DNA of 64,000 nucleotides from Rehmannia glutinosa (taxonomy: Eukaryota > Streptophyta > Magnoliopsida > Lamiales > Orobanchaceae): assembly GCA_016081115.2 (NCBI GenBank), contig CM071936.1, positions 76,485,262 through 76,549,261 of the forward strand. The letters run 5' to 3'. The position numbers were made by a program, and so were the translations under genes. This document shows positions 45,097 to 55,279 of this stretch, piece by piece (position 1 is the stretch's first letter; the number at the start of each line of letters is the position of its first letter). The notes below the pieces were generated by a model, which saw only the letters and a program-made list of their open reading frames with translations, made no database searches and was not told the DNA's origin.

Positions 45097-45530
45097 GGTG
45101 GTAACTGAATGGTAGTCCAGTGGTCAAAAATTCTCAACTAGGTCAGTGACTGCGATTCAATATCCCTCCTTTACCCACGATTTTGTACCTAAAAAAACTA
45201 AGTCAGTGACATAATAATGATAAGAGTAACTAAAGTAAGAGAAAGAAGGATAAAATCATAATTATAATTAAGGAAGGCTTATAGTTAAATATCGAATACT
45301 AATTACTCCACATAAAAAAGAGAGTAATATATAAATCCTTTATATTAAAGTTTAGCTAATAGAATCTACTAGTATAATTAAGATACATAAGTGATTAATA
45401 TATTTATATAAGTAATATAAGTACATGTTACTAGGTAGGTGTCTACGTGTGACCTTGATGTAGTTAATTGCTATTTTTCATTATCAGACATCCATACACA
45501 TATTTGTGTGCTATAAAAAGTTATTAATGA

Positions 45531-46021
45531 TGTTTTTTAAGGCAGATCACCCGAGAGGGAAGTCGTCAAGCTGCTCCTCTTTCCAAAGGGGAAGTCTTCT
45601 CGTCTTCTTCTCCTTGAGCTGGTGAATCCTTCAATTGGGAACTTGTCTGCACACACACGCAAACGTTAGAGGACCCCGGGGTTGTCCCAAGTAGACCCCT
45701 CCGACGCTCACGTCAGCACGGTGAACAAGAGAAATAACAGTAATCGAATACTGTAAAATAACGCGTAGAAGAATAATTTGATTTACTTACAGATAATAGG
45801 AAGAATCTTTTTATACCTGGGAGATGGTCCCTGTTGGCCGTGTAGGAGAATTTGGCTTTTGGGTCAGTCCACGTAGGAGAAAACGGCCGCTTGGGCCAAA
45901 CCCGGACTCCTTTGGGCCGGTTTAATTATTAAAAGTCCATTAGGCAATTAATATTATTAAATAAACATATATAAAATGAATTATACATTTAAATTATGAA
46001 ATACCGTATTTATCCCCAACA
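45531..46021 (-). repeat. LTR of a minus-strand retroelement (3' LTR)
   Basis: 491 bp. On the minus strand it starts TGTTGGGGATAAATACGG and ends ACA. A purine tract (GGAGCTGGGGGGTTTA, minus) immediately precedes it at 46022-46037, the position of a PPT. A minus-strand TATAAAAAG lies at 45807-45815. The internal region continues to about 46644, where the gypsy element begins, and no second LTR is present in the window. Confidence 0.7.
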
Positions 46022-46644
46022 TAAACCCCCCAGCTCCAGTGTTGCGGAGGGATGAAGCAGTGCAGAAGCTAATCTGTTGTAGAAATATCTGGCTTGGTGT
46101 AGTTTATGTTGTATTGTCTTTGGAGAATCTTTGACCACTTTGCACAAAGACACTTTGGAGTGGAGGCTTGTGACCATGTCTTCCAAAAGTAAATTCTCTC
46201 TCTCTCTACCTCTCAACTTTTGATTTTTTTTGTTTTGTAGAAGACTTAGAAAATTTCTTACAAGTGAGAGGTGAGGTGAGAGTTGAGATGAGACTTGAGT
46301 TGAGACTTGAGTTGAGAGTTGAGATGAGATTTGAGTTGAGACTTGAGTTGAGAGTTGATGGAGGGGTGGAGTACATCGCGTGGAGAGAGAGTTGAGAGCT
46401 ATATAGAGTGCGCAATCCCGGGCGCCACAAGGCACGCACCTGGGGGCGTCCCGAGCCTCCCGGTCCATTTTTCTTCCCGTTTTTTCTCTGTCTTCCCGAG
46501 TTTTAAATGCCAGACGTTTCAAGCCATATCCCGGATTTCGGTACTTCTTGCATTCCGCGTGGAGGCCGAGGTGTTACCGGGAGATTTGTTTCTGGTTCAG
46601 TCATTCAATATCCACGTTTCTCCACAGAATTTGATATTCGTCCC
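46022..46644 (-). mobile_element. Internal 3' remnant of the same retroelement
   Basis: Non-coding sequence between the PPT and the start of the gypsy LTR. It contains a tandem field of TTGAGTTGAGACTTGAG-like units (46262-46365). A minus-strand open frame (46522-46010) runs through the repeat and the PPT and is not regarded as a gene. Confidence 0.5.
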
Positions 46645-47637
46645 TGTAATACCCGGTTCTTAACAAATTGGGGATTAAATTAGGGCAAAATTTCGACTCG
46701 ATTAGAACCAATTTTGGGAGTAATTTTAAAATTTGAAACCCTAATTTTCTAATTTGGGAATAATATTTTCTAATTTTTATTCCAAAAAGAAGGAAAAATC
46801 ATGTAAAAATGGCAATAAATCAAACACATGAAAGGGAAGAAAAATCCTTCAAATATGGCAATAGATTTCAGCAAAAATACTCTTACCTTAAATCAATGAA
46901 ACCCTTGGCTTATAAATTGAAAGCCTCATTAGGTTTTTCTTCACAAAACTCTCATTCAAGAATCCAAAGGAGACGAAGAATCCGATTTCTAGGCTCGCAC
47001 ACTCGCATTTAATTTTTCACGAAGCTTCTACTTTTAAGCTGGGGTTACTGCTTATGTTATTTTAAATGCATGTATGATTATTTATGTATGTGCACGTTAA
47101 ACATGAAAAACATGGAGATAATTAATTGTACAAGCATGAATGTACTTCATTGTACAAGCACGATGGTACTTAATTGTACAAGCATTAACGTACTTAATTG
47201 TATACCCACAGTTGGCCTACGAGCATTATATGATTAAAGCATGAAAAGCATAAGTGTGTATGCATTAATGATTGTACTGTGTATTTAATTTAGACATTGC
47301 GTCCCCACTGGGCTGTTGTATGCTCACCCCATGTTTCTCCACAGATGAATGAAGGAGCCGGAGCATGGCAGATGGGACGGTAGAAGTCGAATCAAGAATT
47401 TAAAGGGCCCCCTTTATTTTGATTTATTTTATGATATAAAAAAAGTAAGTAGCTTTTATGATTTTTGTTTTTTTTTTTAAATTTTTGGACACGGTTTCTA
47501 TGAGTATTCCGCATTTATGACAAGTCATAGTATTTATTTCCTTAACAAATGTTTTTTCAAGCTTTAGTTTATGTTTTTTAGCACTTTAATAAATCGCAAA
47601 TCGTATACTTTTATTTTTATAAAATTGGGATGTTACA
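46645..47637 (+). repeat. Gypsy 5' LTR
   Basis: 993 bp from TGTAATACCC to GATGTTACA, followed four bases later by the PBS. No partner LTR lies in the window, so the borders rest on termini and the PBS. Confidence 0.75.
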
Positions 47638-47641
47638 TCAG

Positions 47642-47653
47642 TAGTATCAGAGC
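47642..47653 (+). promoter_or_regulatory. Gypsy primer-binding site
   Basis: TAGTATCAGAGC, one mismatch from the initiator-tRNA-Met type TGGTATCAGAGC, four bases after the LTR end. Confidence 0.7.
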
Positions 47654-47939
47654 AAGTCTATCTTTCCTGTAGACTTGCTAAATTATTTTTTAAAAAAAAT
47701 ATATTGGTCTTGAATTTTTACAAGGATGACTATTTTCAAGTAAAATGATAACAGTAAAGAAGTCGACTTATCCACCACCTCATGCCACGCCAACTCCGAA
47801 GAGAAAAGGTATTATCATGTACATAGTAAATTTCATGTTCGCTATACTCACACGTGCTATGATCACAATTATATTAATACATGATACAAGATTATTTTCC
47901 TTGGAATGAACAAAACACTAAGTATCCCAAAATCAACAT

Positions 47940-48364
47940 ATGAAGAGAATCCGGTTAGCTATTAGGAAGAACACCAATAGCTGGAAGGGATACCTGCTAG
48001 AGATTGATATGGAGAGGTATTTGAACTGTGAATGGGAAGAAGGTGAATGCATAGGGGCTTACGTTACAAGGATGCATCATGAATGGTACAAGGTTAGGGA
48101 TGTTATTGGGGCTCCTAGTGAGTTCCACGCTACTAGGAGGTTGATTGAGTCGTTGACTCCTGAATAAAGATTGGAAGCAGAAAAGTTGTATGCTGATTTG
48201 TTGACTTACGATGAGGCTAATAACAAGCTTAAGATCAACTATGGGGCATTTACTACCATATTTTATGGTAAGTGGATAGATTCATTGCTAGATGAAGATA
48301 AGGAGGAAGAAGACTCGGAAGAGGAAGAGGATCCTGAAGAGGACGATGAGTACATGGATGATTA
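47940..48364 (+). pseudogene. Leader reading frame upstream of gypsy gag
   Basis: One frame of about 140 codons, interrupted only by a TAA at 48165-48167, starting KRIRLAIRKNTNSWKGY. The middle (LNCEWEEGECIGAYVTRMH...LIESLTPE) loosely resembles the helical core of LTR-element gag proteins. The C-terminus is very acidic (DEDKEEEDSEEEEDPEEDD). Not a standard part of chromovirus elements; its identity is uncertain. Confidence 0.45.
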
Positions 48365-48365
48365 A

Positions 48366-48814
48366 AGTTATTTTGGCTTAGAATAGATAGCTATGCATGA
48401 ATAAGATGGACTTGTCCAATTCTAGTAGATTGTTTATTTCATTTCCTTTTGTTATTTCAAAGTTGGTTGTTAAATTATGAAGTTGATGAATAAAAATAAT
48501 ATTTTCTTTAAGGTTTATTTTCGCATACTATAGTACTTATAATTTTTGCTGAAAATTCCAAAAAAAATAATAAATCGAAAAAGAAATTCAAAAAAATCGA
48601 AAATTTTATTTTTCTACCGATCTCATAGCTTTTTTTTTTCCCAAAAAAAAAAAATTATATGTACAAGTGTGCAGTTTTTTTTATCAAAGGGGAATGATAG
48701 GGACCTATTATTGGACATAGCATAAACTCGTTGATTTGAGACTAATTGCTCCTTCTTCCTAAGTTATAAACTTTTATAGAATTTAAGTGATATTTTTATT
48801 TCATTGATTATAGG
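48366..48814 (+). other. Gypsy spacer between leader frame and gag
   Basis: A/T homopolymer-rich DNA with no reading frame of interest. Confidence 0.5.
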
Positions 48815-49963
48815 ATGGCACCACCTACTAGAGATCTTCCAACACAAGGCAACTTGGAGAACCTTGTGGCCAACTTGACCACAATCGTGCAAGGGCTAGT
48901 TCAACAAAACATGTCCAACACCTAGAATGGCCAGAATCACCCAACAGTAATCGACAATACTTCGCAAGTCGTGGAATAATTTCGGCGTTATAGGCCATCC
49001 ACCCTCACTGGGCGAGAGGACCCCTTTGTGGTGGAAGAATAGATTGGAGAACTGGAAGGCATATTTGAATTGATTGCATGCACATATGCGCATCGAATCT
49101 CCTGCGCCATTTTCCAACTCAAACAAGATGCTAGGCATTGGTGGGATTCTCATCGTCGCACCATAACTAATGAGCAGAGAGAGGCAATGACATGGGATGA
49201 ATTCAAGAATCTCGTGATCCAACAGTTCTTCCCACAGACATATAGGGACAAGAAAGAGAGGGAATTTATGGATCTGACGCAAGGAAGCATGCCAGTGCTC
49301 GACGATGAGCGTAAGTTTAATCAATTATCCCGCTATGCCACCCATTTGGTTGACACGGATCGGAAAAAAAAGCAAAGAGGTTTGTAGCAGCCCACGCCCG
49401 AACTAAGTGGCGTGATAAGTGTTTTGGGAGAGGTGACGTATGCTCAGGCAGTAGACCGGGCTCGAACAGGGTCTGTGAATATGAATTTATATGGGAACCT
49501 CCGTAAGGCAATGGAGGCACCTAAGAGGAAATGGGAAGGCCCTAGCCGGACTAGCAGTGGGAGTAAGAATAAACAGGCTAAGACTGGAGGGAACCTTGCG
49601 CCCCTACCACCAAAGGACAAACCACATTGCTCTGTTTGTGGCAGAAATCACGCTGGGGAGTGTTTATTTGGAAAGAATGCTTGTTTTCGGTGCAAGAAAG
49701 AAGGGGACAGATCTTGGGAATGCCCTAAGAATGAAGGAGCGCAGACATGCATGGATCAGAAGACAACAAGAGGGAAAGCTAGGATGTATACCATGACACA
49801 ACAAGAGGCAGAGGATGAACCAGGTACAATGTCCGGTATGCCAACTATTTCTACTATACCTGTTTTTGCATTTTTTGGATACTTGTGCCACACATTCTTT
49901 TATATCTGCAAAATTTTATGCCTTAAGCGGACGCAAGAAAGAAATAGTAGACGAATCACTTGA
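48815..49963 (+). pseudogene. Gypsy gag (degenerate)
   Basis: The frame starts at the ATG at 48815 (MAPPTRDLPTQGNLENL). It is interrupted in frame by TAG (48923), TAA (48977), TAG (49040) and TAG (49385), all in one frame without a shift. The retrotransposon gag core DARHWWDSHRR...EFKNLVIQQFFP is at about 49128-49240. The zinc-binding region is CSVCGRNHAGEC (about 49630) plus CFRCKKEGDRSWEC (about 49682), where the usual His is Asp. Confidence 0.88.
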
Positions 49964-51499
49964 GGTTAGCCTGCCATCAGGAAAATCAATACTTACTGAC
50001 TCAAAGGGTTAAGGACATAGATGTCAACATAGGTGGAAAGGACTTTAAGGCGGATATGTATATAATTGACATGAAGGATTTTGATGTAATTTTGGGTATG
50101 GACTGGCTTAGCAAGTATCAAGCATCAAGTGCTTAGAGAGGGAGATAGCCTTGAAGTTGCCTGGAGACAAGGAAATAAAGTTCTACGGCACTAAGACAAG
50201 GACGGTGCCTCGTGTTATATCAGCAATGGAGACGCTGAAAGTACTAAAGAAAGGAAATTGCCAAGGGTATTTGGTAAACATAGTAGGCTCACCATTAGAG
50301 CTAAACCCCGTTGATGTACCGATCATCGGAGAATTCTTAGATGTGTTTCCAAAAGTGTTGCTGGGAATTCCACCGAATCGGCAAGTGGAGTTCACAATAG
50401 ATTTGGTACCTGGGGCAGCGTCGGTATCCAAGGCACCCTACCGAATGGCACCCAAGGAACTACAAGAATTGAAGGTGCAGATCGAGGAGTTACTCGAGTT
50501 AAGGTTCATCCGGCCAAGCGTGTCTCCATTGGGGCCACAGTTATTTGTAAAGAAAAAGGATGGGACACTAAGAATGTGCATCGATTATCGGGGAGTCGAA
50601 CCTTTGACGAGTGAAAAACAAGTATCCACTACCAAGGATCGAGGACCTTTTTGACCAACTAAGAGGCGCAAGCACATTTTCCAAGATCGATTGAAGGTCC
50701 GGTATCACCAACTGAGGATTAAAGATAGCGATATCCTAAAGACAGCGTTTAAGACGTGTTATGGACACTATGAGTTTGTTGTGATGCCGTTTGGTTTGAG
50801 CAATGCGGTGTTCGATAACCTTTTGGATAAATTTGTCATAGTCTTCATCGAGGATATATTGTTATATTCAAAGATTAAGGAAAAACATGAAGAACGCTTG
50901 AGGATAGTGTTAGAGACGCTTCGCAAGGAGAAATTGTACGCGGAGTTCAAGAAATGTGAATTCTGGTTGGACAGAGTCGTGTTTCTTGGGCATGTGGTCG
51001 CTCGAGGGGATCGAGGTTGATCTGATCAAGGTTGAGGCAGTCAACGAGTGGAAAGTCCCAACAAATGCGAACGAAGTACGCAGTTTTCTAGGGTTGGTGG
51101 GCTATTATCGGAGATTCATCAAAGGTTTTTCAAAATTAGCCGCACCTATGACGCGTTTAACCAGAAAATGAGAGAAGTTTGAATGGACCGAGAAGTGCGA
51201 GAAAAGCTTCCAAGAGTTAAAGCAAAGACTGACCTCCGCACCGGTATTAACAATTCCTGACCCAACGAAGGAATTCGTTATTTTCAGTGATGCGTCGAAA
51301 CAAGGACTGGGATGTGTTTTGATGCAACATATAAAGGTGGTTGCTTACGCCTCAAGGAAACTCAAGCCACATGAGATGAATTATCCCACACACAATTTGG
51401 AGTTAGTTGAGTAGTTCTTGCATTGAAAATATGGTGCCTCTAATTGTATGGGGGAAAGTGTGAGATATACATAGACCATAAGAGTCTAAAATATCTTTT
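49815..51499 (+). pseudogene. Gypsy protease, reverse transcriptase and RNase H start (degenerate)
   Basis: The protease motif LDTCATHSFIS (about 49875) has Cys in place of the Gly of DTG. DFDVILGMDWL (about 50080) follows. RT blocks are APYRMAPKEL, RPSVSPLG and LFVKKKDGTLRMCIDYR (50430-50595). A frame change near 50600 precedes YHQLRIKDSDILKTAF and MPFGLSNAVF (50700-50810). The catalytic block reads FIEDILLYSK, with Glu for the first Asp of the usual FIDDI (about 50845). FLGHVV, then EVRSFLGLVGYYRRFI, is the RT thumb (about 51070). RNase H begins VIFSDASKQGLGCVL (about 51280). Coding stops where the copia LTR begins at 51500. Confidence 0.9.
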
Positions 51500-53079
51500 T
51501 GTTGGGAATTTATTGTTTAGATTTTGATGAATGCCATGTAAAACTTAGATTAGAATGTTGGCACCCCATTTTCCTTGTATCTTTCATTGTAATAGATAGG
51601 GCTGGATGAGCTGAGTCAAGTCAGCTATGCCTGAAAATACAAGAAGTCAACTGAAGAAGTGAAGTCAAGACTCCGCTGAGGAACAACTGAGTATGGCCAA
51701 GATAGAAGATCAAGAACTCGACTGAAAGACGTAACAGCTGAGGGACAGCTGTGTGAATAGTCAGTTAAGTCAACTCAAGATGCCAAGTCACAAGTTGAAG
51801 TGACAGATGAGTCTTACAATGATTGGAGCAGACTCAAGTCACCTGGGAAAAAGACAGCTGCAAAGAGGAGTTAACTGAAAATAATCCGTTGCACAGAAGT
51901 CAAGAACATTACTTAAATAAGTAATACACCCATTCTGCCGGGTCTTAAAGTGCTCAGTCCCAGAAGCGTGCAAAAGGAATAAACCAATGGGGAGCATTGC
52001 ACCTCGTGTCCAGAACCTGAAAAGTCGAACATTCATTTAATACGAGGAAAGGTCTACATCTCAAGATTGAAGACCAAGAAAAGACAAGCCAACGAACACT
52101 AGTGTCTTTTCAAAATCAGCCTATCTCTTCAACGGGCAGATTTTTTAAAGTTCACTATAAAAGGCTGAGGAATCTCATTGAGAAAAGGTTACCTGAACCA
52201 CGAACTAGCAAGCATTATTCAAATTGTAACCTGCAAAATATTCTCAAGATGTTCAAGTCAAATCCTCAAGCCTAAATCTCGAAGAAAATCAATCCAACAC
52301 AAACATGTGAAGGAAAGACAACTTCAAACTGTTGAAGAGGAAACTTTTGAATAATCAAAAGGGGTCTACTTTCCAATGAGGATTGTAGGAATGTTCAAGG
52401 TCAAACCAGTCTCAAGTTATTGGAGGGCTTCGTGATCAAATCCAAGAAGCTTGAGAAAGTGAGCTGAAGTAGCAAGGCAGCCGCCCTGTGAAGAAGCTTA
52501 GTCGGACGAGAAGCCAGCTGTGTGATCAATGCATCTCCAGACTGAGTCCAAGGAGCAAGTCAGATGTGTGATCAAGACTTGTCTCTAGACTGATAACCAC
52601 TTTGTGAATTGATCATTACTTAGTGGATTCCTCCAGGAGTTGGAGAAGAGAGGATTAGAAGAATTACCCCATCTTTGAACCTCTATAAAAATTACTTGTG
52701 TCATTTACATTTCAGCATATTTACATTTCTGCACATTCATCTTATATCTGCTGATAATCTGCCATCCAACTGATAAATAACTAAGTCTAAAATCAAGTGT
52801 TAAAATAAAGTTAAATCAAATTCAAGGGTGTTAAGTCTTCCGCTGAAAAACTCAACACAACCAAGTTAAGTTTCAGGTTAAACAGTTGAGTTATTCTATC
52901 AACAGCTCTATCGAGTCTGTTGAGTGGCTAACTCTGCTGAATAACCAACTTAGTTGTCCCTCAAGGACTTAGCTGTTTGTATTAACTCTTTAATATTTTA
53001 AAAAGGACTAAAATCGAAAAGTTGGTAAGGTTTATTCAACCCCCCATCTAAACCTTACTTACACCCCTTGGGACCTACA
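51500..53079 (+). repeat. RT4 5' LTR
   Basis: 1580 bp, TGTTGGGAAT to GGGACCTACA, related along its length to the solo LTR at 23702-25502. It includes several GTCAACTGA/CAGCTGAG-like short repeats. Confidence 0.9.
52156..52163 (+). promoter_or_regulatory. TATA box candidate of RT4 LTR
   Basis: TATAAAAG followed by GCTGAGGA, conserved in the solo LTR of the same family at 24667-24674. Confidence 0.65.
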
Positions 53080-53081
53080 AG

Positions 53082-53093
53082 TGGTATCAGAGC
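53082..53093 (+). promoter_or_regulatory. RT4 primer-binding site
   Basis: TGGTATCAGAGC, a perfect initiator-tRNA-Met type PBS two bases after the LTR. Confidence 0.92.
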
Positions 53094-53206
53094 GGTTGGT
53101 TCATTGAGTCTTCCGCACTGGTTACTGAACTAGATCTCTATCTTTTCTAAAAGATTTTTAACACTTGTATTTTAAAAATCTTTCATTCTTAGCAAAAGTT
53201 ATTATC

Positions 53207-55274
53207 ATGGAAGCAAATCTGACACGCATTCCTATGTTCACTATTGAGGAGTTTGATGACTGGAAAATCGTATGCAGGCTCATCTATCTGCTTTACATGA
53301 TGAAATGTGGCTAGTGATAGAGGATGGGCCACTACAAATACTGAAAATGAACACAGCCGCAAGGAGAGAAAATTGCGGTGAAGGAGAAGAAGAAAGGCGA
53401 GGTGAGGCAAGACCGACCTTAGTTGAAAAACCAAGGACTGAATGGACAAATGATGACAGAAAGAGATACAACTTGGACAATGTGGACAAGGATATTCTCT
53501 ACAAGACTCTGGACAAAGCAATGTTCAATAAAGTCAAATCCTGCAAAACATCAAAAGAAATTTGGGATAAATTGACTTTAATTTGTGAAGGATTAGAGCA
53601 AATTAAAGAAAACAAATTATCTGTTGTTGTTCAAAAGTTTGAAAACTTTAAAATGCTTGCAGGTGAAACAATGGATCAGCTGGATGCCAGATTCACTGAA
53701 ATCATAAATGAGCTCTCAGCACTTGGAAAGGAATACACACAAAAAGAGATGTGTATGAATATTTTGAGGAGCCTCCCAGCTGAATGGGAAATGAAGACCA
53801 TGGCTCTAAGGCACTCGATGGACTTATCAAAAACATCCAATCATGAGCTATTCTCAGACCTCAAAGCTTATGAGTTTGAGCTGAGAAGAAAGGATCAAGA
53901 GGAGACAGTTGTACCCAAAACAGCTGCACTTATAGCCAAGGATGGAAAGAGAGCTGAAGTCAAGGAAGCCATAGACTAGGAGGAGATTGCTCTGATGGTT
54001 AAAACATTCAACAAGTTCTTCAATAAGAACTATAAAAGAAACAAGGGTGAATCCTCCAGGAGACATTGGGCTCTCCTCCAAGTCAAGGAAGACAGGCCAC
54101 CCAAGAGAGCCGAGCATCAAAGGGTTGAGTATCAAAGAGCGATAACCCCAAGGGGAGAAAAGAGTCGATCAAAGAGCTGAGAACCTGTGTTGGAATTGCA
54201 GACAACCATGACATTTTGCAATTGACTGTTCATATCCACCAGTCAATAAGTACATGGATGAAGAAGAAAGAAAAGTCTTCAGAGAAAGAACACAGTAAAT
54301 AAAGAAAGCCATGTCTTTTGAGCCGAGATTTGAGAGGCTAAGTCTAAAGAAGCGAGACTCGAGAGAGTAGTGGTCGACTACTCAAGCGATTCGAAGAAGA
54401 AGAAGCTGACTACTCAAGCGATTTTGAGCACATTAAATCCTCACACTCACTATTAAATGAGGAAAACAGCCAGCTCAAAAGCCAAAACTCACAGCTGACA
54501 AAGGAGCTGAGTACTCTAAGTCACATAGCTGGTGAGAACAATGAGCTGAAGGCTGAGAATGCTAAAATAATAGCAGAGATAGCTGCTATAGAAAAGAGGG
54601 AAAATGATCTCAAAAATGTGATAGCCTCATTTACAAAGGCATCTAAATCATTGGATGACCTTATCATGAGTCAAAAAGAATGTGGAGATTAGACGGGCAT
54701 AAGATTCAATTCCTTTGTGCACAATCAAACCCCCAGAGTGATTTTGGAAAAAGGATCTTCAAGTAATGAAGCATCTCAAAAATCCAAAATACCAAATGTG
54801 GCACCCAAATTCATTCCAAAGCACAACCACAAACAAACTGGCCTTGGACATAAAGGAAAAGGAAAACAGCTAGTTGAGTATACTGAGAGGACAGCTGAGA
54901 AGAAATCCTGCAGAGTTCCTCAGCAAACTCCAAATAGAAAGTACTCTGTGAAGAATAAACAGAGCTACCAAAAACCCCATAAGTTTTATCAAAGAAACAC
55001 ATATGATGGGAATGGTAGAAATTATCCAAGGCAAGCTGATTGGAACAATGTGAAAAATCAGCAAAGACCAATGGAATACAAGCCTAGATGGCAAAGACCT
55101 AGACCTCAGCAAAGGTCATTCCAAGGGCAAAAGAGCTATTATCAGTATACACATGCACCCATGTACTACACTCAAAAATATCACAACTACCCAAAGAAGG
55201 CAATTGCTAAAACACACACACAGGCATACAAAGACAGTTGTATGAACCTAAAACCCCCAAGCAATTTGCCATAG
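53207..55274 (+). pseudogene. RT4 gag (degenerate)
   Basis: Starts at ATG 53207 (MEANLTRIPMFTIEEFDDWK). A missing base near 53266 shifts the frame. The core runs from 53272 (TSKEIWDKLTLICEG, LPAEWEMKTMALRHSM). An in-frame TAG at 53977 and a further frame change near 54180 follow. The zinc knuckle at 54188-54230 has C-x2-C-x4-H-x4-C spacing, but its glycine position is a TGA (54209-54211). A coiled-coil-like stretch (about 54440-54680) and a basic, Gln/Tyr-rich tail (to 55274) follow, as in sirevirus-type gags. Confidence 0.88.
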
Positions 55275-55279
55275 TAAAT

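Larger units (their letters stand above)
43842..45530. other. Upstream region of VPS23 and flanking repeats
   Basis: The first 250 bases left of the repeat at 44105 should hold the VPS23 promoter and 5' UTR. Beyond lie the CACGATGG repeat, a local direct duplication and AT-rich DNA. No gene is seen. Confidence 0.55.
46645..51499 (+). mobile_element. Ty3/gypsy retrotransposon, 5' part, degenerate
   Basis: 5' LTR, PBS, a leader frame, gag, protease, RT and the start of RNase H follow in gypsy order on the plus strand. The element is cut at 51500 by insertion of a copia element, and its 3' half is not in the window. The LTR termini TGTAATACCCG...TGTTACA and the protease-RT-RNase H order fit the Tekay/Del-like chromovirus group, which is inference because the integrase is not visible. 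Confidence 0.88.

Noticed and set aside
46010..46522. 170-codon minus-strand open frame with STQVSTQ repeats
   Set aside because: It runs through a tandem DNA repeat and into the polypurine tract of a retroelement, so it is non-coding sequence without stops by chance.
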